64,000 nucleotides of DNA from NCBI GenBank assembly GCA_902574525.1, contig CACGNQ010000001.1, positions 1-64,000 on the forward strand, given 5' to 3'. This DNA is from an uncultured Pelagibacteraceae bacterium (lineage in GTDB: Bacteria > Pseudomonadota > Alphaproteobacteria > Pelagibacterales > Pelagibacteraceae). The position numbers were made by a program, and so were the translations under genes. Below, piece after piece: positions 26,016 through 34,620 of the stretch; position 1 is the stretch's first letter; every line of letters begins with the position of its first letter. The notes under the pieces were generated by a model, which ran no database searches, was not told where the DNA came from, and saw only the letters and a program-made list of their open reading frames with translations.

Positions 26016-27443
26016 ATGAGTCAATTTAATCTTAAAATTGGGCCAAAAATCAAGGCATTTAGAAGAAAACTTGGGATACAGGCTAATAAGCTAGCTGAGC
26101 AACTTGATATATCGCCAAGCTATTTAAATCTTATAGAAGGTGGAAAACGTAAAATTGATGGTGATTTGCTTTTAAAAGTTTGCCAAGAATTAAAAATTGA
26201 ACTTTCAGATTTAACAGTAAAATCAGATTTAAATTTAGTTAATGATATATCAGAATTATTAGATGATCAATTATTTGAGGACCTGGACATACTTAGCCCA
26301 GAAATAAAAGATTTAGTTAACACAAACCCAAAAATTGCCAGAGCATTAATAAAACTTGGTGATAATTTTAGACAAAAAGATCATGACATCATCAATAGAG
26401 TTGAAAACCTATCTGGGAAAATAATTGACAAAAGAAAAGCTGCTTTTCCAGGAGAAATTGTCTCTGATTTCTTACAAGAAAATAATAATTATTTTCCAAA
26501 ATTAGAGGAATATGCAAATACAGTTTTTGATAAAATTCAAATTAATAATAGATGTACATACCTTGCTTTAAATGAATATTTAAAAAAAGAATACAATATA
26601 ATTGTAAAAGATGTTTTGCCCGAAGAAAGAAAACCATTCTCTAAATACTTCGACAAAAAGAAAAAAGAATTATTACTTAGCGACTATGTAGCATTAGAGA
26701 CCAAAAAATTATTTGTAGCTGCTCAAATTGCTCATGAGGGTGCCATAGATATAATAAACAATTATTTAATAAAATTTTCTTTTCCAAGTGAAGAATCAAA
26801 AAAACTTACACGTGTAGCTTTATTAAATTATTGCGGTGCAGCGATCCTCATGCCTTATAAACTTTTCCATAAAGAATGCATGAAAAATAAATATGATCTA
26901 GAATTACTACAAAATACTTTTGCAACTACATTTGAGCAAATTGCACATAGAGTAACTTGTTTGCAAGATCCAAAAATGCCAGGTATACCTTTCCATTTCT
27001 TAAGAGTAGATATAGCTGGAAATATATCAAAAAGATTTTCTTTATCGGGAATAGAAATACCAAGATACGGAGGTGCATGCCCAAGATGGAATGTATATTC
27101 TGCATTTACAAGGCCTGGAATAATTCAAGCAGCAGTTAGCAAAATGTCAAATGGTGAAAAATATGTTTGTATTGCTAAAACCGTAGAAAAAGGTGTTGGA
27201 AGATTTGGTGAAGCAAAGAGTATTCTTTCAATCGGCTTAGGTTGTGAAGCAAAATATGCAAAAGATTTTGTTTATACAGAAAACTTGAATTTGAACGATA
27301 AAAAAACTGAAATACCTATTGGTGTCTCTTGTAGAACTTGTGATAGATTAGATTGTTCTCAAAGAGCATTTCCACCTTTGCATAAAAAATTTGATGTAGA
27401 TGTAAACTCAAGAGGTGTTTCGGTTTATGTTAGTAACGACTAA
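26016..27443 (+). CDS. ScfR/RamB-like XRE family regulator
   Basis: This 475-residue regulator has an N-terminal XRE helix-turn-helix (IGPKIKAFRRKLGIQANKLAEQLDISPSYLNLIEGGKRK), a central IrrE/ImmA-like region, and a C-terminal DUF2083-type domain with the conserved CRTCDRLDCSQRAFPPL block. This is the arrangement of short-chain fatty acyl regulators (ScfR, RamB). The ImmA-like segment reads AHEGAIDII, so it lacks the second His of HExxH and is unlikely to be a protease. It is divergent from aceA across an intergenic region rich in repeated operator-like words, which fits acyl-CoA-responsive control of the glyoxylate bypass. Confidence 0.83.
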   Translation: MSQFNLKIGPKIKAFRRKLGIQANKLAEQLDISPSYLNLIEGGKRKIDGDLLLKVCQELKIELSDLTVKSDLNLVNDISELLDDQLFEDLDILSPEIKDLVNTNPKIARALIKLGDNFRQKDHDIINRVENLSGKIIDKRKAAFPGEIVSDFLQENNNYFPKLEEYANTVFDKIQINNRCTYLALNEYLKKEYNIIVKDVLPEERKPFSKYFDKKKKELLLSDYVALETKKLFVAAQIAHEGAIDIINNYLIKFSFPSEESKKLTRVALLNYCGAAILMPYKLFHKECMKNKYDLELLQNTFATTFEQIAHRVTCLQDPKMPGIPFHFLRVDIAGNISKRFSLSGIEIPRYGGACPRWNVYSAFTRPGIIQAAVSKMSNGEKYVCIAKTVEKGVGRFGEAKSILSIGLGCEAKYAKDFVYTENLNLNDKKTEIPIGVSCRTCDRLDCSQRAFPPLHKKFDVDVNSRGVSVYVSND

Positions 27444-27446
27444 AAT

Positions 27447-28508
27447 TTAAAAGCATACTAAATGTTCAATATGAATTGGTCTTTTAATACCAAATTTTTC
27501 TTGTAAATCATGTTGATGAATATGGTGTGAATGGACAAAAACAGGTATAAGTAAATTTTTTATAGTTTTTAAAGTATAAATGAAATTTGTACCTCTGAAT
27601 TTTCTATCAACTACTTCTAACTTAAGATTGCTTTTATCGTCATGTTCTAAGTCCTCTGGTTGAATCAAAAGTTTAACATCAGCACCTAAGGGAAATGGTT
27701 TAACAAAATTTCCGGTTATAGTTCCAAGTTCATCATTTTCTAAGCTTTTTGGGCTAGTAACCTTTGCGGGAACAAGAATTCCCCTATTTAAAAAATTAAC
27801 AACCTCAATAGAATTAGGTAGATGATAAACATTATATGGATCATCATACTGTTTCAGCTCATTATTCAAAATTATTCCACATTTTGTCCCTAAGTAAAAA
27901 GCCTCATAAGAATCATGAGTTACAATTATTGTGGTAATTTTTAGTTTTGTAAGCATTTTTTTAATTTTCTCCTGAATATCTTCTTTATGACTTTGATCTA
28001 CATTCGATAAAGGCTCATCCAATAAAAGTAAATCTGGTTTAGATAAAAGCGATCTAGCAAGTGAAGCTCGTTGTGCCTCTCCAGCACTAATTTGATGTGG
28101 GTATTGGTTTAATATTTGAGAAATATCTAACAAATCTACTATTTCATTCAAAGTAACTTGTTTATCTGTGTTACCTGAATTTTTTTCTGCACCCAATAGT
28201 ATATTCTTTTCTACAGAATAATGAGGAAATAAACTATTTTCTTGAAAAGCTAGAGATATATTTCTGTTTTCAGGTTCAATATTAATTTTGTCAGAGGATA
28301 AAACTTTTCCTTTTAATTTTATTTGACCATTTTTTATTTTTTGTAATCCAGCAATTGCTCTTAGTATTGTAGTCTTACCAATCCCAGATGGACCTAAAAG
28401 GCAGATAATGTCACCCTCATTTTCGATTGAAAAAGACATTTTTTTAACTTTTGTTTTTCCACCAACAATAAAATCAACATCATTAACTTCAAAAAAATTA
28501 CTACTCAT
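27447..28508 (-). CDS. fbpC: Fe(III) ABC transporter ATP-binding protein
   Basis: This 353-residue ABC ATPase has Walker A GPSGIGKTT (about residues 34-42), the signature loop ISAGEAQR where most relatives have LSGGQ, Walker B LLLLDEPLSNVD, and the switch His in IIVTHD. A C-terminal TOBE-like domain follows (about residues 240-353), as in FbpC/PotA-type ATPases. It overlaps the permease gene by 8 bases and is the last gene of the iron operon. The iron substrate is inferred from the binding protein and Fur-like box upstream. Confidence 0.88.
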   Translation of the reverse strand: MSSNFFEVNDVDFIVGGKTKVKKMSFSIENEGDIICLLGPSGIGKTTILRAIAGLQKIKNGQIKLKGKVLSSDKINIEPENRNISLAFQENSLFPHYSVEKNILLGAEKNSGNTDKQVTLNEIVDLLDISQILNQYPHQISAGEAQRASLARSLLSKPDLLLLDEPLSNVDQSHKEDIQEKIKKMLTKLKITTIIVTHDSYEAFYLGTKCGIILNNELKQYDDPYNVYHLPNSIEVVNFLNRGILVPAKVTSPKSLENDELGTITGNFVKPFPLGADVKLLIQPEDLEHDDKSNLKLEVVDRKFRGTNFIYTLKTIKNLLIPVFVHSHHIHQHDLQEKFGIKRPIHIEHLVCF

Positions 28509-30126
28509 TGTTTTCTCTTAAAATATATTTAGATGCAATTATAATAAAGATTGAAGCAATTAAAATTAAAAATAATGAAGGAACTGCCGCTGCTTCAAGT
28601 AAATCTTCTGAAGCTGATATATATGCTGTAGTAGCAAAAGTTTCAAAGTTAAATGGTCTTAAAATTAGAGTAATGGGTAATTCCCTTATAATCTCTAAAG
28701 CAATTAATATAATAATCAATAATAATGAGTTTCTTAAAAAAGGAATATGTATATTCATAAATGTTTTTCTTTTTGAATAACCTAGTAAGTATGCACTTTC
28801 ATCAACTGCGATGTTAATTTTTTCATAACCAGATTTTATTCCGTTAAATGCTAAAGAGTAAAATCTTATAAAATAAACTAAAACCAAACCTAAGATCGAG
28901 CCAATAAATAATTTTTTAATAGATAAAAATCCTAACGTTTTAACTATCGTATTGTCAAACCATGCAATGAAAGTTATAAAAGCTACCGCAAGTATAACTC
29001 CAGGTATTGCATACCCTGAAATTGATAAAGTAGATAGTATGTTAAGTGTTTTATTATTTGTTACTCTGTTTCCATAATTTGATATTAAAGAAAATGTTAT
29101 TAACACTAAACTAGATAATAATGCTAAGTAGAGTGTATTTAATGAAAGTGTAACAATTTGGAGATCAAATATATTTTCGGGAAACTTTATTGTCCAATAC
29201 AACATCTGGCTTAATGGAAATAAAAAACTCATTAAAAAAACAACAAAACAGAACATAAATGCAAAAAAAGATTTATAACCTGAAAGCTTAATTTTTTCTT
29301 TTTGTTTAAAACCACCTTTAATATTGAAATGATATTTTGCTTTTTTTCTAGATAAGTTTTCTATTATGAATAAAGAGAATATGAATAATAATAAAAAAGA
29401 AGCTATTCTGTTTGCAAAAGCAAGATCATCAAATGTAATCCATGAATTATATATACCTGTAGTTAAAGTATTGATCGAAAAAAAATCGACAGCTCCGAAC
29501 TCTGCCAATGTCTCCATCGCTACTAGAGACAAACCAGCAACAATTGCTGGTCTCGATGCTGGTAATATTATTTTATAAAATGATTTAAATTTTGAAAAAC
29601 CAAGATTTTTACCTAAATCAATCAAATTTTGAGATTGATACAGAAATGATGCTCTAGAAAGTATATATACATAAGCATAAAGTGAGAAAGTCATAGATAT
29701 TACAGCGCCTGACATTCCATTAAATTTTGGGATATTTTTATTATAATCACCATCTCCAAACAAATTTTTTAAAATAGTAAAAGCAGTTCCATAATTATCA
29801 AAAAAAGCTGTTAGAGAGTAAGCATAAATATATGGTGGCACAGCAAAAGATAATATAAGTGCCCACTTAAAAATATTACTTCCAGGAAATTTAAAGAATG
29901 AAACTAAATAAGCTGTACTAGTGCCTAATAAAAAAGTAAAAACTAAAACACATAGTAAAAGAACTAATGAATTAAAAATATACTCCATTAAAAAAGTATC
30001 TTTTAATATTTCATAATAATTTGAAGTACTTTCAAAAAAACTTGAAAAAACTGTTATGATTGGGATGCAAACAAATACAGAAATTAGTAGGGATAAAAAA
30101 AACCAAATGTTAAATTTTGTTGTCAA
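28501..30126 (-). CDS. fbpB: Fe(III) ABC transporter permease, two fused domains
   Basis: This 541-residue permease has 12 predicted helices in two homologous halves, as in FbpB/SfuB. Each half carries an EAA-type loop for ATPase contact: LIDLGKNLGFSKFKSFYKIILPASRPAI in the first and AVDESAYLLGYSKRKTFMNIHIPFLRNSLL in the second. The start is TTG at 30126, preceded by AAGGG seven bases upstream. That AAGGG lies in a segment able to pair with the loop of an upstream hairpin (30130-30193), so translation may be regulated. Confidence 0.88.
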   Translation of the reverse strand: MTTKFNIWFFLSLLISVFVCIPIITVFSSFFESTSNYYEILKDTFLMEYIFNSLVLLLCVLVFTFLLGTSTAYLVSFFKFPGSNIFKWALILSFAVPPYIYAYSLTAFFDNYGTAFTILKNLFGDGDYNKNIPKFNGMSGAVISMTFSLYAYVYILSRASFLYQSQNLIDLGKNLGFSKFKSFYKIILPASRPAIVAGLSLVAMETLAEFGAVDFFSINTLTTGIYNSWITFDDLAFANRIASFLLLFIFSLFIIENLSRKKAKYHFNIKGGFKQKEKIKLSGYKSFFAFMFCFVVFLMSFLFPLSQMLYWTIKFPENIFDLQIVTLSLNTLYLALLSSLVLITFSLISNYGNRVTNNKTLNILSTLSISGYAIPGVILAVAFITFIAWFDNTIVKTLGFLSIKKLFIGSILGLVLVYFIRFYSLAFNGIKSGYEKINIAVDESAYLLGYSKRKTFMNIHIPFLRNSLLLIIILIALEIIRELPITLILRPFNFETFATTAYISASEDLLEAAAVPSLFLILIASIFIIIASKYILRENNE

Positions 30127-30129
30127 AAT

Positions 30130-30193
30130 ATTACCCTTATAATACTAAAGACTTGCAACTAAAAGGGGGTAATGCCAATTAGTCACAAGTCTT
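30130..30193 (-). promoter_or_regulatory. predicted H-type pseudoknot over the fbpB ribosome-binding site
   Basis: On the minus strand, AAGACTTGTGACT (30193-30181) pairs with AGTTGCAAGTCTT (30160-30148). This gives a 13-bp stem with two G-U pairs that would be mismatches if read on the plus strand. The 20-base loop contains ATTACCC (30172-30166), complementary to GGGTAAT (30136-30130), which includes most of the Shine-Dalgarno AAGGG of the TTG-started permease gene. The two pairings can coexist as an H-type pseudoknot that hides the ribosome-binding site. This is a prediction from base pairing only. Confidence 0.55.
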
Positions 30194-30211
30194 GTTTGTG
30201 AGTAAAGAAAA

Positions 30212-30382
30212 TTACTTTATATCTTCAAAAATATTTAGTATGTGTGAAACCTCTTTATTTTTGAGCTCAGATAACTTTCTTTTATTTATTTTTTCATTGA
30301 TTTTTTCACACTCTAAAGCACACGGGTCGCATGCTTTAGAAGATTTATTTAAATCAATTTCAAATAAATTCTTTTTATTCAT
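30212..30382 (-). CDS. 56-aa CxxCxxxC protein in the iron-uptake operon
   Basis: ATG at 30382 opens a 56-residue frame 4 bases after the fbpA stop. A GGAAG ribosome-binding site is embedded in the last fbpA codons, so the two are probably coupled. Three cysteines occur as KACDPCALECEK (C18, C21, C25), followed by a charged helical tail (INEKINKRKLSELKNKEV). There is no signal peptide or membrane helix. The cysteine pattern could bind iron, an Fe-S centre or zinc. I recognise no family. Position between binding-protein and permease genes suggests an iron-related role. Confidence 0.62.
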   Translation of the reverse strand: MNKKNLFEIDLNKSSKACDPCALECEKINEKINKRKLSELKNKEVSHILNIFEDIK

Positions 30383-30386
30383 TAAC

Positions 30387-31415
30387 TTACTTCCAACCTG
30401 CGGCTGTCATCACTTCCACTGCAGCAGCTTGATTTTTTCCATAAGAAGCAAGCTTAGTTTTCATATCTTGTTTAAAATCTAAACCTAAGTTGTTCACTAC
30501 CAATGGATTTGGTGAAACACCGTCAATCATTGGAAACTCAAAAGTATTGTTTGTGAAGTGCTCTTGAGATTCTGGAGTTAATAAAAATTCGACAAGCTTA
30601 ACAGCATTAGCTTTATTAGGCGCACCCTTTACTAAAGCTGCACAACTTACGTTCATGTGTGTCCCTCTATCGTTTTGATTAGGAAAAAAAGCTTTTACTT
30701 TTTTTGCTGCTTCTTGTTGTTCTGCACCTTTTTTACCAGATAACATAAGAGCTAAGTAGTATGTGTTAGCTACTGCAATATCAGCTTCTCCAGCTGCTAC
30801 TGCCATAATTTGTGCTCTATCGTTACCAGTTGGTGTTCTTGCCATGTTTGCAACAACCCCTTCAGCCCATACAGCTGTTGCAGCTTTTCCATTATTTTTA
30901 ATTAATGAAGCTACAAGTGATTTATTATAAATGTTACTAGATTTTCTAATTACTAATCTACCTTTCCATTTAGGATCAGCTAGACCTTCATAAGTCATTC
31001 CAGATAATTCAGCACCAGTAACTCTTTCGGGTGAATAATAAATTATTCTTGCTCTTTTTGCGATACCAACCCACTTGCTTGTTCTAAAGCTTTTTGGAAC
31101 AGCTGCTTTAATAGATGCAGATGTTAAACCACCTTGAAGCGCACCTTTTTTATCCATAGCACCACATCTTCCAGCATCTGCTGTGATGTAAAGGTCTGCA
31201 GTTGCATCAGCACCCTCTTCAAGTATTCTTTTTTCTAAAGCACCAGATTTTCCATTAATCAGATTAACTTTGATTCCGGTCATGTTTGTAAATTTACTAT
31301 ATAGTTCTCCGTCAGCCTTATAGTGTCTTGCGTTAAATACATTAACTTCATTTGCTATTGCAAAAGTTGATGCAAATAAAAATGAAATTAACGTAATAAT
31401 TGTAATCTTCTTCAT
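30387..31415 (-). CDS. fbpA: Fe(III) ABC transporter periplasmic binding protein
   Basis: This 342-residue exported protein has signal peptide MKKITIITLISFLFASTFAIA. The mature part matches FbpA/FutA-type ferric-binding proteins: VNVFNARHYKADGELY at the start, EEGADATADLYITADAGR, RARIIYYSPERV, and ANTYYLALMLSG carrying the Tyr pair typical of iron ligands. It would capture ferric iron in the periplasm for the permease and ATPase downstream. An AAAGGAG ribosome-binding site and a Fur-like box lie upstream. Confidence 0.92.
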   Translation of the reverse strand: MKKITIITLISFLFASTFAIANEVNVFNARHYKADGELYSKFTNMTGIKVNLINGKSGALEKRILEEGADATADLYITADAGRCGAMDKKGALQGGLTSASIKAAVPKSFRTSKWVGIAKRARIIYYSPERVTGAELSGMTYEGLADPKWKGRLVIRKSSNIYNKSLVASLIKNNGKAATAVWAEGVVANMARTPTGNDRAQIMAVAAGEADIAVANTYYLALMLSGKKGAEQQEAAKKVKAFFPNQNDRGTHMNVSCAALVKGAPNKANAVKLVEFLLTPESQEHFTNNTFEFPMIDGVSPNPLVVNNLGLDFKQDMKTKLASYGKNQAAAVEVMTAAGWK

Positions 31416-31450
31416 TTATTCTCCTTTTTTTAAAACTTCAGGTCTTATAA

Positions 31451-31471
31451 TGCAAATGAGAATTATTTGCA
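31451..31471. promoter_or_regulatory. Fur-like box in the fbpA promoter
   Basis: TGCAAAT-GAGAATT-ATTTGCA is a perfect 7-bp inverted repeat with a 7-base spacer. It also contains the classic AATGAGAATTATT core of Fur sites. It lies 36-56 bases upstream of fbpA, just upstream of a TATAAG -10-like element on the minus strand. Iron-dependent repression of the operon is the natural reading. Confidence 0.72.
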
Positions 31472-31555
31472 ATGCGAATAGTTATTAGTTGCGACAATCT
31501 ATTCTTTAATAAAAATGTGTATTTTTATGGATTATTAATGATTTTTTTTAAAAAA

Positions 31556-32446
31556 TTAAAAATTCCATTCAGAAATTTTACTATATAAAAAATTTCTGAA
31601 TGCCTGAACTCTCGCTACATTTTTTAATGATTGCGGATATACAAAATGTGCTTCGGTTATTGGCCCTTCGATTTTAGGGAGTACTTTTATCAAATTTTTC
31701 GATTGTACTACTAAATAATCAGGCAAAGCTGCAAGACCAACCCCGCTTTCAACTGCTAGCAACAATCCCATTACGCTATTTACTTTCATAACAGACTTTC
31801 TTTTTTTACTATCCTTCATACCTATTTTAATTGCCCAGTCAGGGTTATATACAGGTGATGGTGTCCCTCTGCCAAAGGAAATAAATTTATGTTTATTTAA
31901 ATCATTTACAGTTTTCGGCATACCAAATTTCTCAAGATACGCGTTTGATCCATAAATATGATAGTTGATATCAATTAACTTTTTCTGAATATAATTAAGT
32001 TGCTTAGGTCTTCGCATGAATATACCAATATCAGCCTGTCTAGTGCTTAAATCTAGCTCTTTATCATCAAATATAAGCTCAACTTCCATTTCTGGATGAA
32101 GTTGCATAAATTCTTGAATTCTTGGAGTTAACCAATGTGTTCCAAAGCTTCTGACTGTTGTGATCGTTATTTTGCCAGATGGCTTATTTTTTTGATCACC
32201 TAACGAAGTTTCAACTTCTTTCAATTTACTTATGACTTCATGAGCCGTTTTATAAACATATTCGCCATTTTCAGTAAGAGTAAGCCCTCTTGCATGTCGT
32301 TCAAACAATTTTACTTTTAAATCATCCTCTAAAGATTGAATCTGACGACTTATAGCTGACTGACTTAAGTTTAAAGTAACTGTTGCACTGGTAAAACTAC
32401 CAGCCTCGGCAACTGCGTGGAAAATTTTGAGTTTATCCCAATCCAT
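31556..32446 (-). CDS. LysR family transcriptional regulator
   Basis: This 296-residue LysR-type regulator has an N-terminal winged helix (MDWDKLKIFHAVAEAGSFTSA, then LNLSQSAISRQIQSLEDDL) and a C-terminal substrate-binding domain opening with GKITITTVRSFGTHWLTP. Such proteins act as tetramers and sense a small effector. Its start touches the acuI stop (1-base overlap), so it is co-transcribed with acuI and may regulate it or a related pathway. The effector is unknown. Confidence 0.9.
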   Translation of the reverse strand: MDWDKLKIFHAVAEAGSFTSATVTLNLSQSAISRQIQSLEDDLKVKLFERHARGLTLTENGEYVYKTAHEVISKLKEVETSLGDQKNKPSGKITITTVRSFGTHWLTPRIQEFMQLHPEMEVELIFDDKELDLSTRQADIGIFMRRPKQLNYIQKKLIDINYHIYGSNAYLEKFGMPKTVNDLNKHKFISFGRGTPSPVYNPDWAIKIGMKDSKKRKSVMKVNSVMGLLLAVESGVGLAALPDYLVVQSKNLIKVLPKIEGPITEAHFVYPQSLKNVARVQAFRNFLYSKISEWNF

Positions 32447-33447
32447 TATTTATTTAAATTCACGATATATTTACCAGAGGTTTTACCTTCTAGCATTAAC
32501 GAATATGTATTCAAAAGTTCGTCTAAACTAATTTCTTTTATTGATTTACCTATTAAATCAAAATCAATTAATTTTGGTAATTCTCCCCATAGGAAATCTC
32601 TTCGCTTTTTTGATGTATCAACAGAATTTATTCCCCAAAGTTTAACTCCCCTTATTATAAAAGGCATTACAGTAGTATTTAATTTATAATGCTTGGCATT
32701 TCCACATGCAGCTACAATTCCTTTATCCCTTATATGGGGTAAAACATTTGCTAGGATATTACCACCAACTGTATCTACAGCACCGTCATATAAACCTTTA
32801 TCAAGCACTCTTGGCTCTTTATCTAAATCTGCACTATTTATAAGGTTTTTTGCACCTAAAGAAGTAAGGTAATCATTATTTTCCTTTTTCCCTGTTACAG
32901 CCGTTACATTGCAATTTAGTTTATTTAAAATCATTACAGACATACTTCCAACTCCACCTGAAGCTCCTGTAACAATTACATCAACAACTTTTTTTTGAAG
33001 TAATAATTCCTCTCTTGCTTTTACAGCGAAAGCACATTGTATAGCAGTTATACCAGCTGTTCCTAATATCATAGCCTGTTTTGCTGAAATATCTTTAGGT
33101 CTTTTCACAAGATATTCTCCCTTTACTTTTGCATACTGAGAATAACCACCATAAAATATTTCGCCCACCCTCCATCCTGTACAGATAATTTCATCACCTT
33201 CTTTGTAGTTTTCATTTTCACTTTCTACAACTGTTCCTGAAAAATCTATACCTGGTATATGAGGAAACTCTTTTACAAGTTTTGCTCCATTTTTTAAAAT
33301 TAAAGCATCTTTATAGTTTAGACCTGAATATTCTACTTTAACTAAAACATCTCCATGTTTTAAAAAATCTTTATTAATAGACTTTACTTCCCTAGTGAAT
33401 TTATCGCCCTCATGATTTACTATTAATGCTTTGAAATTATCGGACAT
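32446..33447 (-). CDS. acuI: AcuI/YhdH-type quinone oxidoreductase (putative acryloyl-CoA reductase)
   Basis: This 333-residue zinc-free medium-chain reductase has an N-terminal catalytic domain with VKVEYSGLNYKDALIL and PHIPGIDFSGTVVES, and a nucleotide-binding motif TGASGGVGSMSV at about residues 154-165. It fits the YhdH/AcuI subfamily, whose members reduce acryloyl-CoA to propionyl-CoA with NADPH. That step detoxifies acrylate from DMSP in marine bacteria. No DMSP lyase is in the window, so the substrate is inferred from the family. Confidence 0.8.
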   Translation of the reverse strand: MSDNFKALIVNHEGDKFTREVKSINKDFLKHGDVLVKVEYSGLNYKDALILKNGAKLVKEFPHIPGIDFSGTVVESENENYKEGDEIICTGWRVGEIFYGGYSQYAKVKGEYLVKRPKDISAKQAMILGTAGITAIQCAFAVKAREELLLQKKVVDVIVTGASGGVGSMSVMILNKLNCNVTAVTGKKENNDYLTSLGAKNLINSADLDKEPRVLDKGLYDGAVDTVGGNILANVLPHIRDKGIVAACGNAKHYKLNTTVMPFIIRGVKLWGINSVDTSKKRRDFLWGELPKLIDFDLIGKSIKEISLDELLNTYSLMLEGKTSGKYIVNLNK

Positions 33448-33471
33448 ATCTGAAAATGATTATACAGATAT

Positions 33472-34077
33472 TTATTTGCTAATAAATCTTAAATATCTGT
33501 TTTGATAACTTAAATCTTCTTTGAATTGACCTAGATAATAATTAGTTACTGTCGTTGCTTGTTCTTTTTTAACACCTCTCATAGTCATACACATATGATT
33601 AGAGTCTATAGTTACCGCAACCCCTTTTGCGTCTAAAGCCTCCATTACAGTATTTGCAATTTGCATTGTAAGTCTTTCTTGTGTTTGAAGTCTTTTAGAA
33701 AATACTTCTACAACTCTTGCGAGTTTACTTAAACCTACTACTCTTTCATTTGGTATATAGGCTACATGTGCTATTCCAATTATTGGAGCCATATGATGTT
33801 CACAATGACTTTGAACAGAAATATTCTTTTGTATTACAATATCGTTATATCCATCAACATCTCCAAATGTTTTTGATAAAATTTTGTAAGGGTCTTCTTG
33901 GTAACCTTGAAAGTACTCTTTAAAAGCTTTTCTTACTCTTTTCGGTGTTTCTAATAAACCCTCTCTTGATGGATCCTCACCAATATATTTTAATATCTTA
34001 ACAAATGCTTCTTCTGCCTCTTTGTCAGATACTTCATTACTTAAAGATTGTTTATCTAATTCTTTAACTAGTTTCAT
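33472..34077 (-). CDS. folE: GTP cyclohydrolase I
   Basis: This 201-residue type I enzyme converts GTP to dihydroneopterin triphosphate, the first step of folate synthesis. Zinc-site motifs are CEHHMAPIIG (about residues 93-102) and the later Cys in SNHMCMTMRG. The family stretches EDPSREGLLETPKRV and GLSKLARVVEVF are also present. It is divergent from hisI. With pabABC elsewhere in the window, it shows de novo folate synthesis. Confidence 0.95.
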   Translation of the reverse strand: MKLVKELDKQSLSNEVSDKEAEEAFVKILKYIGEDPSREGLLETPKRVRKAFKEYFQGYQEDPYKILSKTFGDVDGYNDIVIQKNISVQSHCEHHMAPIIGIAHVAYIPNERVVGLSKLARVVEVFSKRLQTQERLTMQIANTVMEALDAKGVAVTIDSNHMCMTMRGVKKEQATTVTNYYLGQFKEDLSYQNRYLRFISK

Positions 34078-34152
34078 CGGGCCTCTTATACATATAAATA
34101 CTATTTTTTAAAATATTTAATATATCTGCTAATATGTTACATAATAAAGGAA

Positions 34153-34620
34153 ATGTTTAAAAAAAGAGAAAATGTTAAGGAAATAGAGGAAGGCAAGCTT
34201 TTATCACCTAAATTCGATAATGATGGCCTGATACCAGTTGTGACAACATGCAACAACACAAAAGAAATTTTGATGCATGGATATATGAATGTAGAGGCTT
34301 TTCGGCTAACTTTAGAAACTAAAGAAGCCCACTACTGGAGTAGATCAAGAAATCAAATTTGGCATAAAGGGAAAACAAGTGGATTCACACAAAAAGTTAA
34401 AGAAATAAGAATTGATGATGATCAAGATTCTGTTTGGATGAGTGTGGATATTGGTGATGGAGCCAGCTGCCACGTAGGTTATAGATCATGTTTTTATAGG
34501 TCCATACCTTTAGGTAAAATTGATAATGGTAGAAATGTAGAAATGAAATTTGAAGAAAAAGAAAAAAAATTTGATCCAGAAGAAGTTTACAAGGGACAAC
34601 CAAATCCAACAAAAATTTAA
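34153..34620 (+). CDS. hisI: phosphoribosyl-AMP cyclohydrolase
   Basis: This 155-residue HisI opens the adenine ring of PR-AMP in histidine synthesis. Core motifs are VLMHGYMN-type (EILMHGYMN), HYWSRSRNQIWHKGKTSG, the acidic metal site DDDQDSVW (usually DCDQD, here Asp in place of Cys), and the zinc cysteines in SCHVGYRSCFYR. No HisE domain is fused and no other his genes are adjacent. Its stop overlaps the next ATG by one base. Confidence 0.92.
   Translation: MFKKRENVKEIEEGKLLSPKFDNDGLIPVVTTCNNTKEILMHGYMNVEAFRLTLETKEAHYWSRSRNQIWHKGKTSGFTQKVKEIRIDDDQDSVWMSVDIGDGASCHVGYRSCFYRSIPLGKIDNGRNVEMKFEEKEKKFDPEEVYKGQPNPTKI

Noticed and set aside
30130-30193. SAM-II or SAM-V riboswitch as identity of the pseudoknot
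   Set aside because: The architecture is similar, but I do not see the conserved core bases of those classes, and the controlled gene is an iron permease rather than a methionine-cycle gene.
30192-30482. Plus-strand frame overlapping the fbpA end
   Set aside because: It is antisense to fbpA and to the 56-aa cysteine protein gene, which has a better ribosome-binding site and operon position.
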